From Methylococcaceae bacterium (GTDB taxonomy: Bacteria > Pseudomonadota > Gammaproteobacteria > Methylococcales > Methylococcaceae): a DNA stretch of 56,408 nt. The stretch covers positions 1 to 56,408 of the forward strand of contig SCQD01000029.1 in NCBI GenBank assembly GCA_004299145.1, given 5' to 3'. The notes below the pieces were generated by a model. It did not search any database. It was not told the DNA's origin and worked only from the letters and a program-made list of their open reading frames with translations. Of this stretch, positions 29,036 to 37,172 are shown in pieces. Position numbers and translations under genes: made by a program. Within the stretch, counting starts at the first letter, position 1, and each line of letters begins with the position of its first letter.

Positions 29036-30724
29036 CTAAAATAACGGCTCTTTGTAAAACATCAGGCAAAAGCCGATCGCCACCATCGCCACCATGGAAA
29101 ACACGCCGGCCACGGTAGCGGCGGTCGACTTCAGCCGCAGCTCCATCCAGCGCCCGGCCGCCATCAGCACCGCCAGCATGCCCATATTGGTATGGGTGAC
29201 CTGAATGAGGAATTCGGTTTTCAACTCGAACTCCGAATGGGCGTGCGTCAACAGCAAAATACCACCCAGGGCGCACAGCGCGGCAAACACATAGGGCAAG
29301 CGCGGATGCAGTTCCTCGTGCACCCTGGCTTTGATTTCCATCACGCCCAATCCCAGCGCCAAAAACGTCGCCATGCGGTGCTGCAACACTTCGCCGTTGC
29401 CGAACGTGCTTTCCCAGAAACCGATGGGGCCCAGCGGCCAGGTTTCCGCGTCGCTGCGGAAAAACAAAAACACGCCCAGACCGATGAAACCCGCCGGCCA
29501 GTATCTGGCCCAGCGAAACCAGCGGTGGTACGACAGCAAAGCCAGCACGCCCATGCAGGTTAAAAATATGCCGGCAATGTTGTGGTTGAAATCCGACCAC
29601 TGCGCGCCCGCTACCGACGGCACTTTGTCGACGATGGCCACGCGCCCCACTTCGCCGGCCAGCAATTCGGCGTGGCTGGGCGAGTGCAGCTGGGGAATGC
29701 GCGGCGCGAACATGTGCAGCACTTCGCCGACCTTGGCGGTCAGCTCGGGTATGTCGACCGCCGGCGGCTGTGAAGACAAAGTGGCGGCGATGAACAGGAT
29801 GCTCACCAGCACAAACGCTTCCGCTTCGATCACATAAGGCGTAATGCCGGTAATCGTGGCGACGTCGCTACGGTTTTGCCAGCCTTGGCCGGCATAGCGG
29901 TTGTACCAGGCCATCGCCAATACAACCACCAACAGGCAAAGCTTGGTGGCCACCAGACTGCCGTAGCCGCTGCCCAACAAGCCGGCCCAACTGCCCACGT
30001 AGGCGAAAGTCAGCACCGAGCCGGTAGCAAGCAGCAACGCCACCGCCGCCACGCCCAGCACGCCAAAACGCACCACAGCCGTGGGCCAAAGCCGGGCGGC
30101 ATGTTCATCGTTTCCTTGCAAGTGCCACAGCGCGACCAGCTGAATAACCCCGCCCACCCAGACTGCGGCGGCCAACTGATGGGCAATGGTCAGCAACATC
30201 AAGGGTTCGCGGTATTCGAAACGGCCCACGGCGTGCACCAGCCAGGCGCCGCCCAAAATCAGCGGCAGCGTCAGCAAATAAACCACGCGCCAGTGGCCTA
30301 CTTCGAAAGGCTCGTGGCGTAGCCGCCCCACATACCAGCCCAATACAGCGGACAACAGGATGCGCACCACCCCAGCGATGAATTGCACCGTACCCGCGTA
30401 AGCGAGAAAGTCGAATTCACCCAGCGTGGTGGCGATGACGATGCCCTTCATGATGATTTCCGTCGCCTGGGTGACAGCCAGGGCGTAAGCGCCCAGTTGA
30501 ATCAGGCGCACCATCCTGGCGGCAGCGGTATGCGGAACGGCGTCTTCCGCCCCTCCGGCGGCAGGCAGGCCGAGAGCAAACTTGCGCTGGGGCGATATAT
30601 CGCTCGACACCCGGTAAACGACGAGCGCCCACAGTACGCCGCCCACGGCCATGGCGTAAGCGATCAGTTGCAGACCGCCCATGAAATCATCAAGGAAGTT
30701 GGCTAAGCCCTGTATGTCTTGCAT
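29036..30724 (-). CDS. copD: CopD-family copper transport membrane protein
   Basis: A 562-residue polytopic inner-membrane protein with about 14 predicted helices. The first ~320 residues resemble CopD (PF05425: RILLSAVLGWYVGRLR, IAHQLAAAVWVGGVIQL, FAYVGSWAGLLGSGYG, KLCLLVVVLAMAWYNRY). The C-terminal ~200 residues are an extra membrane domain found in long versions of the family. It follows copC by 25 bp. CopC binds periplasmic copper and CopD is thought to move it into the cytoplasm, which fits the high copper demand of methanotrophs. Copper specificity is inferred from family and neighbour. Confidence 0.85.
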   Translation of the reverse strand: MQDIQGLANFLDDFMGGLQLIAYAMAVGGVLWALVVYRVSSDISPQRKFALGLPAAGGAEDAVPHTAAARMVRLIQLGAYALAVTQATEIIMKGIVIATTLGEFDFLAYAGTVQFIAGVVRILLSAVLGWYVGRLRHEPFEVGHWRVVYLLTLPLILGGAWLVHAVGRFEYREPLMLLTIAHQLAAAVWVGGVIQLVALWHLQGNDEHAARLWPTAVVRFGVLGVAAVALLLATGSVLTFAYVGSWAGLLGSGYGSLVATKLCLLVVVLAMAWYNRYAGQGWQNRSDVATITGITPYVIEAEAFVLVSILFIAATLSSQPPAVDIPELTAKVGEVLHMFAPRIPQLHSPSHAELLAGEVGRVAIVDKVPSVAGAQWSDFNHNIAGIFLTCMGVLALLSYHRWFRWARYWPAGFIGLGVFLFFRSDAETWPLGPIGFWESTFGNGEVLQHRMATFLALGLGVMEIKARVHEELHPRLPYVFAALCALGGILLLTHAHSEFELKTEFLIQVTHTNMGMLAVLMAAGRWMELRLKSTAATVAGVFSMVAMVAIGFCLMFYKEPLF

Positions 30725-30749
30725 GTGCTGAGTACTCTCTTTTTTTGTC

Positions 30750-31127
30750 TTATGGCGCTACGCGGAAGCGTAGCAGGTCATCGGTAAGGTGACCGTCGGC
30801 GGCGAATACTTTGTACTTGATGACGTAATCGCCCGCATCCAGCCCCGGCAGGTTGACCAATAACTCGCCGCGCTGCTTGCCCGGCTTGATGGTCAGCGGA
30901 TGGTGCACGTCGCCTTTGCTGACCAACTGCACCTTGGACAAGCGGAACTCGATGGTACTGTTGAAAAACAGCGCCAGGTGGGTGGGGCTGTTGGGCTTGA
31001 TCGGTTGCTCCTGCAGCGAGGTGGCGGTGATGACGGCGTGAGCTTGAACCACGGTGGGCATAGCGAGCAACAACCAGGACAGAGCCAAGGCGCGGACGGA
31101 GTGTGTAAAAAAGGATTGCGGCATCAT
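30750..31127 (-). CDS. copC: CopC-like periplasmic copper-binding protein
   Basis: A 125-residue precursor from the ATG at 31127. A signal peptide is cleaved after VVQA, so the mature chain begins with His (HAVITATS). That N-terminal His, together with Asp and His in the later AADGHL motif, forms the Cu(II) site known from CopC. The methionine-rich Cu(I) site of Pseudomonas CopC is absent, as in the single-site members common in methanotrophs. The mature domain is ~100 residues with the usual beta-barrel composition. It is followed directly by copD and preceded by the HpnO-like gene 43 bp away. Confidence 0.9.
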   Translation of the reverse strand: MMPQSFFTHSVRALALSWLLLAMPTVVQAHAVITATSLQEQPIKPNSPTHLALFFNSTIEFRLSKVQLVSKGDVHHPLTIKPGKQRGELLVNLPGLDAGDYVIKYKVFAADGHLTDDLLRFRVAP

Positions 31128-31170
31128 AGCGATCTGTATGGGCAAGTTGTCGGGAAATGGTTCGCTGGCA

Positions 31171-32559
31171 TCAATCGCCGGCCTTGCTTTTCATGGCATG
31201 GCTGACCAGGTTTTTCGCCAGATCCAGGATGGCGGCGGGCTTGTGACAATCGGCGATCACCGCGTCCATGGCTTTGACGATCCAGTCTTTGTCCTGGTCG
31301 GTGATGATCAACGGCGGCAGGAATTTCACCACGTTCATGCCGTGACCTGCGACTTGACTCAAAATGCGGTGGTTTTTGAACAGCGGGATGGTGATGGTCT
31401 GGCTGAACAAACCTTTGTTGGCCGACTCCAGCAAACTCCACGAGGCTTTCAGCGTCAGGCTTTTCGGTGCCCCGAACTCCACTGCGATCATCATGCCCTT
31501 GCCCCGCACCTCCTGCAGCAATTCATAGCGGGGCTGCATGGCGCGCAGTTCGGCTATCAGCGTTTCGCCGACGCGAGCGGCGTTTTCCACCACTTGTTCT
31601 TCGATCAGCACGCTCATGGTCGCAAGGCCAGCCGCCATCGCCATATTATTCTTGGAAAATGTGGAACCGTGCACCACGGCGCGATCCATGCGGTTGAACA
31701 CCGCGTCCATGATGGGTTGCTTCATGGCGACCGCACCCACCGGTATGAAGCCGCCCGACAGCGCTTTGGCCATGAGTATCATGTCCGGCCTGACGCTCCA
31801 GTGGTCCACCGCCCACATTTTGCCGGTGCGCCCCAAGCCGGTCTGCACTTCGTCGGCCACGAACAGCGTTCCGTATTTGGCGCACAGCCTGGCCGCTTCC
31901 GGTAGGTAGTCGTCGTCGGGCAGGTTGACGCCCTTGCCCTGAATGGGCTCGACGATGAACGCCGCCACGTCCCTGGCCGCCAGTGCCTGTTCCAAAGCGG
32001 CCAAGTCGTTGTACGGCACGGCGTTGCACTGGGGCAGCAAGGGGCCGAAGCCTTCGCGAAACACTTCCTCGCCGTTGAGCGACAAAGCACCCAGCGTCAG
32101 GCCATGGAAAGCGTGTTCGCAATAAACGATTTTTTCCCGCCGCGTGGTATAGCGGCTGAACTTGATGGCCGCTTCGGTCGCTTCCGCGCCGGAGTTACAG
32201 AAAAACATGCGGTTCAAGCCGGCGGGACAGGTCGAAAGAATTTTTTCCGCCAGCAAGCCTGACAGCAGGGACACGTCCATCTGTACCAAATCTGGCATTT
32301 CCGCCGTCAATACTTCCTGCAGGGCGTTGACTACGGTGGGATGGTTGCGGCCCAGGGCAAATACGCCGAAGCCGCTGAGCAAATCCAGGTATTCGTTGCC
32401 GTGGTTGTCGTAAAGATACGGTCCTTTGGCCTTGGTATAAACCCTATCGTAACCGATGGTTTTCAATACCCGGACCATTTGGGCGTTGAGGTGTTTATCG
32501 TGCAGTTCGAAGTTTTCGCCTGCGCGTTGTTGCAGCAGTGTTGCAATGGTTTTTGCCAT
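31171..32559 (-). CDS. hpnO: Class III PLP aminotransferase, likely HpnO (aminobacteriohopanetriol synthesis)
   Basis: A 462-residue aminotransferase of the acetylornithine/ornithine group. It has the PLP-binding segment FCNSGAEATEAAIK, the Asp in VADEVQTGLGRTG and the Schiff-base Lys in MAKALSGGFIPVGAV. The N-terminal ~30 residues extend beyond ordinary acetylornithine aminotransferases. In hopanoid producers an aminotransferase of this type, HpnO, makes aminobacteriohopanetriol. Location in the same orientation downstream of hpnN supports that. A general omega-amino acid aminotransferase is the alternative. It could be transcribed on into copC. Confidence 0.72.
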   Translation of the reverse strand: MAKTIATLLQQRAGENFELHDKHLNAQMVRVLKTIGYDRVYTKAKGPYLYDNHGNEYLDLLSGFGVFALGRNHPTVVNALQEVLTAEMPDLVQMDVSLLSGLLAEKILSTCPAGLNRMFFCNSGAEATEAAIKFSRYTTRREKIVYCEHAFHGLTLGALSLNGEEVFREGFGPLLPQCNAVPYNDLAALEQALAARDVAAFIVEPIQGKGVNLPDDDYLPEAARLCAKYGTLFVADEVQTGLGRTGKMWAVDHWSVRPDMILMAKALSGGFIPVGAVAMKQPIMDAVFNRMDRAVVHGSTFSKNNMAMAAGLATMSVLIEEQVVENAARVGETLIAELRAMQPRYELLQEVRGKGMMIAVEFGAPKSLTLKASWSLLESANKGLFSQTITIPLFKNHRILSQVAGHGMNVVKFLPPLIITDQDKDWIVKAMDAVIADCHKPAAILDLAKNLVSHAMKSKAGD

Positions 32560-32593
32560 TATTGATTTAACCTGGTGTTGTCAATAGTTTTAT

Positions 32594-32753
32594 CGTTCCC
32601 ACGCTTTCCAGAAGCCTTAGTAACACCGCTTCGCGTGGGAATGCCGCTCGGGACGCTTTGCGTCCCGTGTCTTCAGCCCAATCGCACGCTATCCGTGGCG
32701 CCAACGCGACGCAGAGCGTCGCTGGATGCATTCCCACGCGGAGCGTGGGAACG
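32594..32753. repeat. Palindromic repeat cluster, copy E (GCGTGGGAA type)
   Basis: Several hairpins: arms CGGGACGC/GCGTCCCG (32649-32667), GCGACGC/GCGTCGC (32706-32722) and TTCCCACGC/GCGTGGGAA (32731-32751), with outer CGTTCCCACGC and GCGTGGGAA parts at 32594-32604 and 32633-32641. It is a different branch from the CTTGGGAAC family. It encodes the tail of the antitoxin-like reading frame. Confidence 0.8.
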
Positions 32754-32981
32754 ATAATTTAAAGGGACAGCTTTCCCTTCGGCAATTTCCCGTTTGGCGC
32801 GCCGGGCTGCGGCAATTAATTGCGGTTGAGTGGTTTTGAACAGGTGATCCCAGCGTGCTTCATCCTGTAAGTCTTGAATGTAGTGCCGCAAATGTTCTGC
32901 CACTTGTAGTTGCGCCGTGTCCGGCAATGATTCGACCATGGCGACCATGGCGACGATGGTGGTTATGGTGTTGGATGGCAT
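32673..32981 (-). CDS. Antitoxin-like small protein with repeat-encoded tail
   Basis: A 102-residue frame. The first ~75 residues (IVAMVAMVESLPDTAQLQVAEHLRHYIQDLQDE, then FKTTQPQLIAAARRAKREIAEGKAVPLNY) have the look of small antitoxin-like proteins common in cyanobacteria and methanotrophs. The last ~27 residues are encoded by the palindromic repeat at 32594-32753, so the original C-terminus may have been replaced. No toxin gene is adjacent. It follows the collapsed Rpn-type gene by 30 bp. Family recognition is moderate and the function is not shown. Confidence 0.45.
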   Translation of the reverse strand: MPSNTITTIVAMVAMVESLPDTAQLQVAEHLRHYIQDLQDEARWDHLFKTTQPQLIAAARRAKREIAEGKAVPLNYRSHAPRGNASSDALRRVGATDSVRLG

Positions 32982-33011
32982 TGTTTTAACCTTGGAATCA
33001 CGTTTGTCGAC

Positions 33012-33392
33012 TCAAGCCGTTTTATCACCCTCTTTGCCCGCGAACTTTGCTTTAAGGTGTTCGATTTCAGCCAAGGCGGCCTCTTTTTCCAGTATGGCGG
33101 CCTTTTTTTCCAGTATGGCAGCCTCTTTTTCCAGTATGGCGGCCTCTTTTTCCAGTATGGCAGCCTCTTTTTCCCGCATAGCCTGGTTTTCTCGTTGCAA
33201 AGCGATCTCTTTTTCCTGCAATGCAGCTTGCTCATGCAATAACGCTTGCCGCTTGGCTTCACGTTCCTCTTCCATCTCGCGCTGGATGGATCGCTGCTGG
33301 CGTAAATAATTCTGACGCGCTTGATAGGCGTGGTAGTTGCGTTCTTTTTCAGAGAATACACAGTCGATCTTGGGGTCTATGTGGTGTTTCAT
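33012..33392 (-). pseudogene. Rpn-type nuclease gene collapsed by internal deletion
   Basis: A 126-residue frame. The first 13 residues (MKHHIDPKIDCVF) match the start of Rpn/PD-(D/E)XK recombination-promoting nucleases. The chain then jumps straight to the C-terminal coiled coil typical of the same proteins (SEKERNYHAYQARQNY onward). The whole nuclease core of ~200 residues is missing while the frame is kept. Residues ~71-105 are a run of AAILEKE heptads encoded by 21-bp tandem repeats. The start overlaps the hpnN stop (ATGA), so it may still be translated as a coiled-coil peptide. Nuclease activity is not possible. Confidence 0.65.
33076..33180. repeat. 21-bp tandem repeat, five units
   Basis: Five consecutive 21-bp units begin at 33076, 33097, 33118, 33139 and 33160, each like GGCGGCCTCTTTTTCC followed by AGTAT with one or two changes. 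They encode the heptad AAILEKE on the minus strand. The count is likely to vary between strains. Confidence 0.9.
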
Positions 33393-36085
33393 GGCGTCGT
33401 GCTATCCGCCGCCTTCCTGCCCAACACGCTGAACGCCGGCAGCACCACCAAAGCGCAGATCAGTGTAAACAGCAGGCCGATGGCCAACAGCTCGCCCATG
33501 CTGGCGGTACCGGCGTGCGGCGTGAACGCCAGTGAGCTGAAGCTGAACACGGTGGTCAGCGTACCGTAAAACACGCCTTTGGCTTCGCTGGTGCTGAACA
33601 GGCTTTTTTCATTTTGAGCGTGCAAATAGTGCAGGCGGTGCGCCATGTGCACGCCGCTGTCCACGCCCAAACCGAACAGCAGCGGCAGGGCGATGATGTT
33701 GGCGAAATTGAACGGCACTTGCAGCAACACCGTGGTGGCGGCGGTGAACAATCCCGCCAGCAACAGCGGCAGCAATACCAGCAGGGTGTCGCGTACATTG
33801 CGCAGTACCAGCAGCAGTATCACCGTGATGGTGATCAAGGCGATGCTGAACGCCTGGACGAATGCGCGCACCACTTCGTTCATCGACTCCAGGTAAGTCA
33901 CCGGCAAGTCGGTGACGTTGGCGTCCACGGTCTGTGCCTCGGCGATGAACTCGCGCAACGCATCCAAATCGTTGCCGTCTTTTTTGGGGAAAATCTGCAT
34001 GCGATACCAGCCGTCGCTGCTGAGCCAGCGTTCGCGCACGTCGGGCGGCAGGTTGTTCAGGGTGATGGCGTCAGCATTGAGGTTGTTGCGCAAACGGGCG
34101 ATGGTTTGCGGCAAAGCGCCCATCAGATTGTCTTGCACCCGTTGCAACAATGCCAGTTGCGCGGCCTCATCCAACCCCGCCAGCTTCTCGTCCAGCTGTT
34201 TGATGCGGTCGCGGAAAGTTTCCAGGGTGTTGCGATCAGCGTCTTTGCGGTCCTTGCGCAGCCCCTCTTCCGCGGCAGCCAGCAAGGCTTTGACGCCGGC
34301 CGGCGTGGGCTTGCCGTCGATGCGCGCCGGGAAACGCTCCAGCTGCCCGCCCAGTATCAAGCCCATGTCTTCGATCAGCGCCAGTTTCTGCTCCTGGTCC
34401 TCAGGCACGAAATCCAGCAGGGTGGTGACTTTTTTGACCGTACCCAGTTGTTCAAAGCGTTTTTGCCTGGTGCGTGCTTCTTCCGGGGTGCGCGCCAGCG
34501 AGGCCAGCGTCATCGGGGATGTGTCTTCCGATTGCAGCAGGTATTTGAAGGTTTTGACCGATTCGCTGTTCGGGTCGCGCAGGTTGATCGGGCTGAAATC
34601 CACCTGCAAGCCTTGCAAAAGTATCGCGGCGCCCACCGCGCTGCCATAGGTGATCCAACGCACTTGTTTGGCATAGGTCAGCGGCCAGTTGCCCATGAGC
34701 TTGGCCAAATACCTGGATTCGCCGTGTCGCGGCTTTTTCGGCTGGCGCAACGGCATGACTTTGAGCAGCGCGGGCAGCACGGTAAACGTAGTGCCCAGCG
34801 CGATGAACATGCTGACCCCGGCGATGATGCCCAGTTCCGACACGCCCACGTAATTGGTCGGCAAAAACGCGAACAAGCCCATGGAAGCGGTAAAGGTGCA
34901 CAGGATCAACGCCGAGCCGGTGGAGCTTAGCGTTTCCAGCAGCGATTCGCGTTGCGTCATGCCCCTATCCAGCAATTCGCGGTAGCGCAGGCAAAAATGC
35001 GAGGAATAGGCATCGCCCATGCCGATGAACAACACGGCAAAACCGATGGAAATCAGGTTGAGATGGCCGATGGCGACCGTGGCGAAATACAGCGAAAACA
35101 CCAGACCGATGCTCAAGGTGACGACAGTGGCGATCACCAGCTTGGGCGAACGGTAGCCGATCAGCAGGGTGACGAACACCAGTATCATGGAAGCCACGCT
35201 GGCCGCCGCCGTGCCCTGGGTGATGCTGTCCAGTTCTTCGTGCTCCAGCACCACTTCGCCGGTGGTGCGCAGTTCGATGGCGCCAAAGCGGCCATCCGCC
35301 GCCATGGCGCCGATGCGCTGTACGGCGGCCATGGGTTTTTCAGCGGGCAGCAGTGCGGTAAAGTCCAGTCTGGGGGTGATGATCACGAAGCGTTCGGTGA
35401 TGCCGAAGCCGCTTTTTTGATGCATCATCAATTGCTGCCAGGACAACAAGCCGTTCTGTCCGGCCAGATTCCGGTCCAGACTGGCGCCGATCTTATTCAA
35501 CAGCGGCGCCAAATCGAGCGGCAGGTCGTTAGCCGAAAGCCGCTGCGAAGCAGAATTATCAAGGCTTCCTGACATTTTCAGCGCATCGCCCAGGATGCCG
35601 AAAAAACCGTCCAGGCTGGGTTTGTTGCTGATACGTCCGATAAACGGCTGGGCGTTGGCCAGTTGCGAACTGATGTTTTCCAGTTCCGGTAAATCCAGAT
35701 ATAGCAAGCCGTGCCGGTCGAAGAAATCGCCGCTGCCTGGCAAATAGACGGATTTGACGACCTGCTTTTCTTTATGCAGTTGTGCGCCGATGAATTCCAC
35801 CGCCTGCGTGGTTTGCTCCGGCGTGGCGCCTTTCACCACCAGCAGGATGGTGCTGACGTCCTGGGGAAACGCCTTTTCCAGACGCAAGCGGTTTTGCTGG
35901 AACGGCAGCTCAATGGAAATCATGTCCGCCGTGTCGGTGTCCACCGTCAGGTGTTCCATGGTGTACAGGGTACAGTACACGGTGGCGACCAGGGTCAATG
36001 CCAACATCCACCAGGGGCGGTTGACGATTTCGGCTTCCCACCAAGCCATGCAGCGGAGAAATAGAGTGCCGTGGGGTGTGGTCAT
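33389..36085 (-). CDS. hpnN: Hopanoid RND-family transporter HpnN
   Basis: An 898-residue inner-membrane protein of the RND/MMPL superfamily with the expected two sets of helices. One helix lies near the N-terminus (MLALTLVATVYCTLYTM), with groups at ~300-460 and ~740-890 and two large periplasmic domains between them. HpnN moves hopanoids from the inner to the outer membrane. The GIGDAYSSHFCLRYRE-like segment and the final FGLGVDSGVHMAHRLHYL helix are family-typical. It lies 40 bp downstream of hpnG in the hopanoid cluster. The stop overlaps the start of the Rpn remnant. Confidence 0.93.
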   Translation of the reverse strand: MTTPHGTLFLRCMAWWEAEIVNRPWWMLALTLVATVYCTLYTMEHLTVDTDTADMISIELPFQQNRLRLEKAFPQDVSTILLVVKGATPEQTTQAVEFIGAQLHKEKQVVKSVYLPGSGDFFDRHGLLYLDLPELENISSQLANAQPFIGRISNKPSLDGFFGILGDALKMSGSLDNSASQRLSANDLPLDLAPLLNKIGASLDRNLAGQNGLLSWQQLMMHQKSGFGITERFVIITPRLDFTALLPAEKPMAAVQRIGAMAADGRFGAIELRTTGEVVLEHEELDSITQGTAAASVASMILVFVTLLIGYRSPKLVIATVVTLSIGLVFSLYFATVAIGHLNLISIGFAVLFIGMGDAYSSHFCLRYRELLDRGMTQRESLLETLSSTGSALILCTFTASMGLFAFLPTNYVGVSELGIIAGVSMFIALGTTFTVLPALLKVMPLRQPKKPRHGESRYLAKLMGNWPLTYAKQVRWITYGSAVGAAILLQGLQVDFSPINLRDPNSESVKTFKYLLQSEDTSPMTLASLARTPEEARTRQKRFEQLGTVKKVTTLLDFVPEDQEQKLALIEDMGLILGGQLERFPARIDGKPTPAGVKALLAAAEEGLRKDRKDADRNTLETFRDRIKQLDEKLAGLDEAAQLALLQRVQDNLMGALPQTIARLRNNLNADAITLNNLPPDVRERWLSSDGWYRMQIFPKKDGNDLDALREFIAEAQTVDANVTDLPVTYLESMNEVVRAFVQAFSIALITITVILLLVLRNVRDTLLVLLPLLLAGLFTAATTVLLQVPFNFANIIALPLLFGLGVDSGVHMAHRLHYLHAQNEKSLFSTSEAKGVFYGTLTTVFSFSSLAFTPHAGTASMGELLAIGLLFTLICALVVLPAFSVLGRKAADSTTP

Positions 36086-36125
36086 GGTTGTCGTGTCGGC
36101 GTGTATGGGTGATATAGGGTGATAT

Positions 36126-36941
36126 TCAAGTTTTTCGGCACGCCAACTCTCCAGTTCCTGCGGCTTGCTTCAATGCATCCATGGCCGCGCCGAAATGCCG
36201 GCCCAATGCCAGCAGCGCAGGCAGTTGGCCGGGATGGCACGCCAGCGATAACAGTAAACCGGGCAGGGAGGTATTGCCGTCCGCATCGGTATTATCCAGG
36301 ACGCTGGACGGCAGAGTGAAATCCAGCGGGTCCGCCACCGCCCGCAACACCAGGCAAGGCAGGTTATGCGCATCAGCCGCTTGCGCCACGGCGCCGCTTT
36401 CCATGTCCACCGCCAGGGCACCCGTGCGCTGCGCCAATGCCCGTTTAGCGGCGGCATCGGCAACGATGCTTGCCGATTGGACCAACAAGCCACCGCGCGG
36501 CGTCTGCCGCAAGTTCAAACCCTCCCGCCAGTGTTGCCGCACAGCCGGATCGATGGCATAACTGACGCCATCCGCCCACACCGCTTCCGGTAGCAGCAAA
36601 TCGCCGGGGCGCAGTTCCGGCTGCAAGGCGGCGCAGCAGCCCCAGCTGACCAGGGCGTTCGCGCCTTGTTCGATCAGGGTTTCGGCAGCACGGCGGGCAT
36701 TATCGGGTCCCGCCCCGGACAGCATGACGCGCACGCCGGAGGGCAGCCGTACGCCGTCACCCTTGTGGCGTAAACGCACGCCCAGGCTGCGGCACTCGAC
36801 CGGCAGGGCAACGATGATGCCGGTGTTTGCTCGTTTTTCTCGCTCTTCGCGTTCCCAAGCTCCGCTTGGGAACGCGGTCCGGGAAGCTCCGGCTTCCCGC
36901 CACTCACTGCGCGATCCCCCCAAAACCTTGCCTATACCCAT
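36126..36941 (-). CDS. hpnG: Adenosylhopane nucleosidase HpnG, with a repeat-derived N-terminus
   Basis: A 271-residue protein from the ATG at 36941 (a GTG at 36947 is also possible). HpnG removes adenine from adenosylhopane to give ribosylhopane. The nucleoside phosphorylase fold is clear: TGIIVALPVECRSL, LSGAGPDNARRAAE, VSWGCCAALQPELRPGDL and the VDMESGAVAQAA motif. The first ~39 residues are unusual. Residues ~15-30 are encoded by palindromic repeat copy C, and no start codon lies between the repeat and the conserved TGIIV. Either the extension is translated or the start has been disrupted. It lies between the cyclase gene and hpnN in the hopanoid cluster. Confidence 0.88.
   Translation of the reverse strand: MGIGKVLGGSRSEWREAGASRTAFPSGAWEREEREKRANTGIIVALPVECRSLGVRLRHKGDGVRLPSGVRVMLSGAGPDNARRAAETLIEQGANALVSWGCCAALQPELRPGDLLLPEAVWADGVSYAIDPAVRQHWREGLNLRQTPRGGLLVQSASIVADAAAKRALAQRTGALAVDMESGAVAQAADAHNLPCLVLRAVADPLDFTLPSSVLDNTDADGNTSLPGLLLSLACHPGQLPALLALGRHFGAAMDALKQAAGTGELACRKT
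36851..36898. repeat. Palindromic repeat, copy C (inside hpnG 5' end)
   Basis: Arms GTTCCCAAGC/GCTTGGGAAC at 36851-36873 and GGGAAGC/GCTTCCC at 36881-36898. It is the same family as copies A, B and D and falls within the 5' coding part of hpnG. Confidence 0.85.
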
Positions 36942-36983
36942 GCTCACGCCGTCTTTAGAATTCTGGTATCCAGCATTCCCGGC

Positions 36984-37148
36984 CTGGAAGCCGGAGCTTC
37001 CAGGGCCGGGTTCCCAACCTGGAGGTTGGGAACCAGCAGAAGGCTTAATTTTAAAGCTCCTGTTTCAGCCCTGGAAGCCGGAGCTTCCAAGACCGGGTTC
37101 CCAACCCGGAGGTTGGGAACCAGCGGAGGTACGCACAGCGTACCCTAC
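36984..37148. repeat. Palindromic repeat, two tandem units of 87 bp (copy D)
   Basis: Unit 1: CTGGAAGC/GCTTCCAG (36984-37003) and GGTTCCCAACC/GGTTGGGAACC (37009-37034). Unit 2: the same pair at 37071-37089 and 37096-37121. The offset between units is exactly 87 bp. A GGTACGCACAGCGTACCCTAC-type tail (37128-37148) recurs inverted at 41872-41928. The cluster lies between the cyclase stop (37173) and hpnG. Confidence 0.85.
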
Positions 37149-37172
37149 AAGGCTAGCGGAAAAACGGCGCCG

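Noticed and set aside
32594-32753. Possible CRISPR array
   Set aside because: The palindromes are irregular in spacing and there are no uniform spacers or cas genes.
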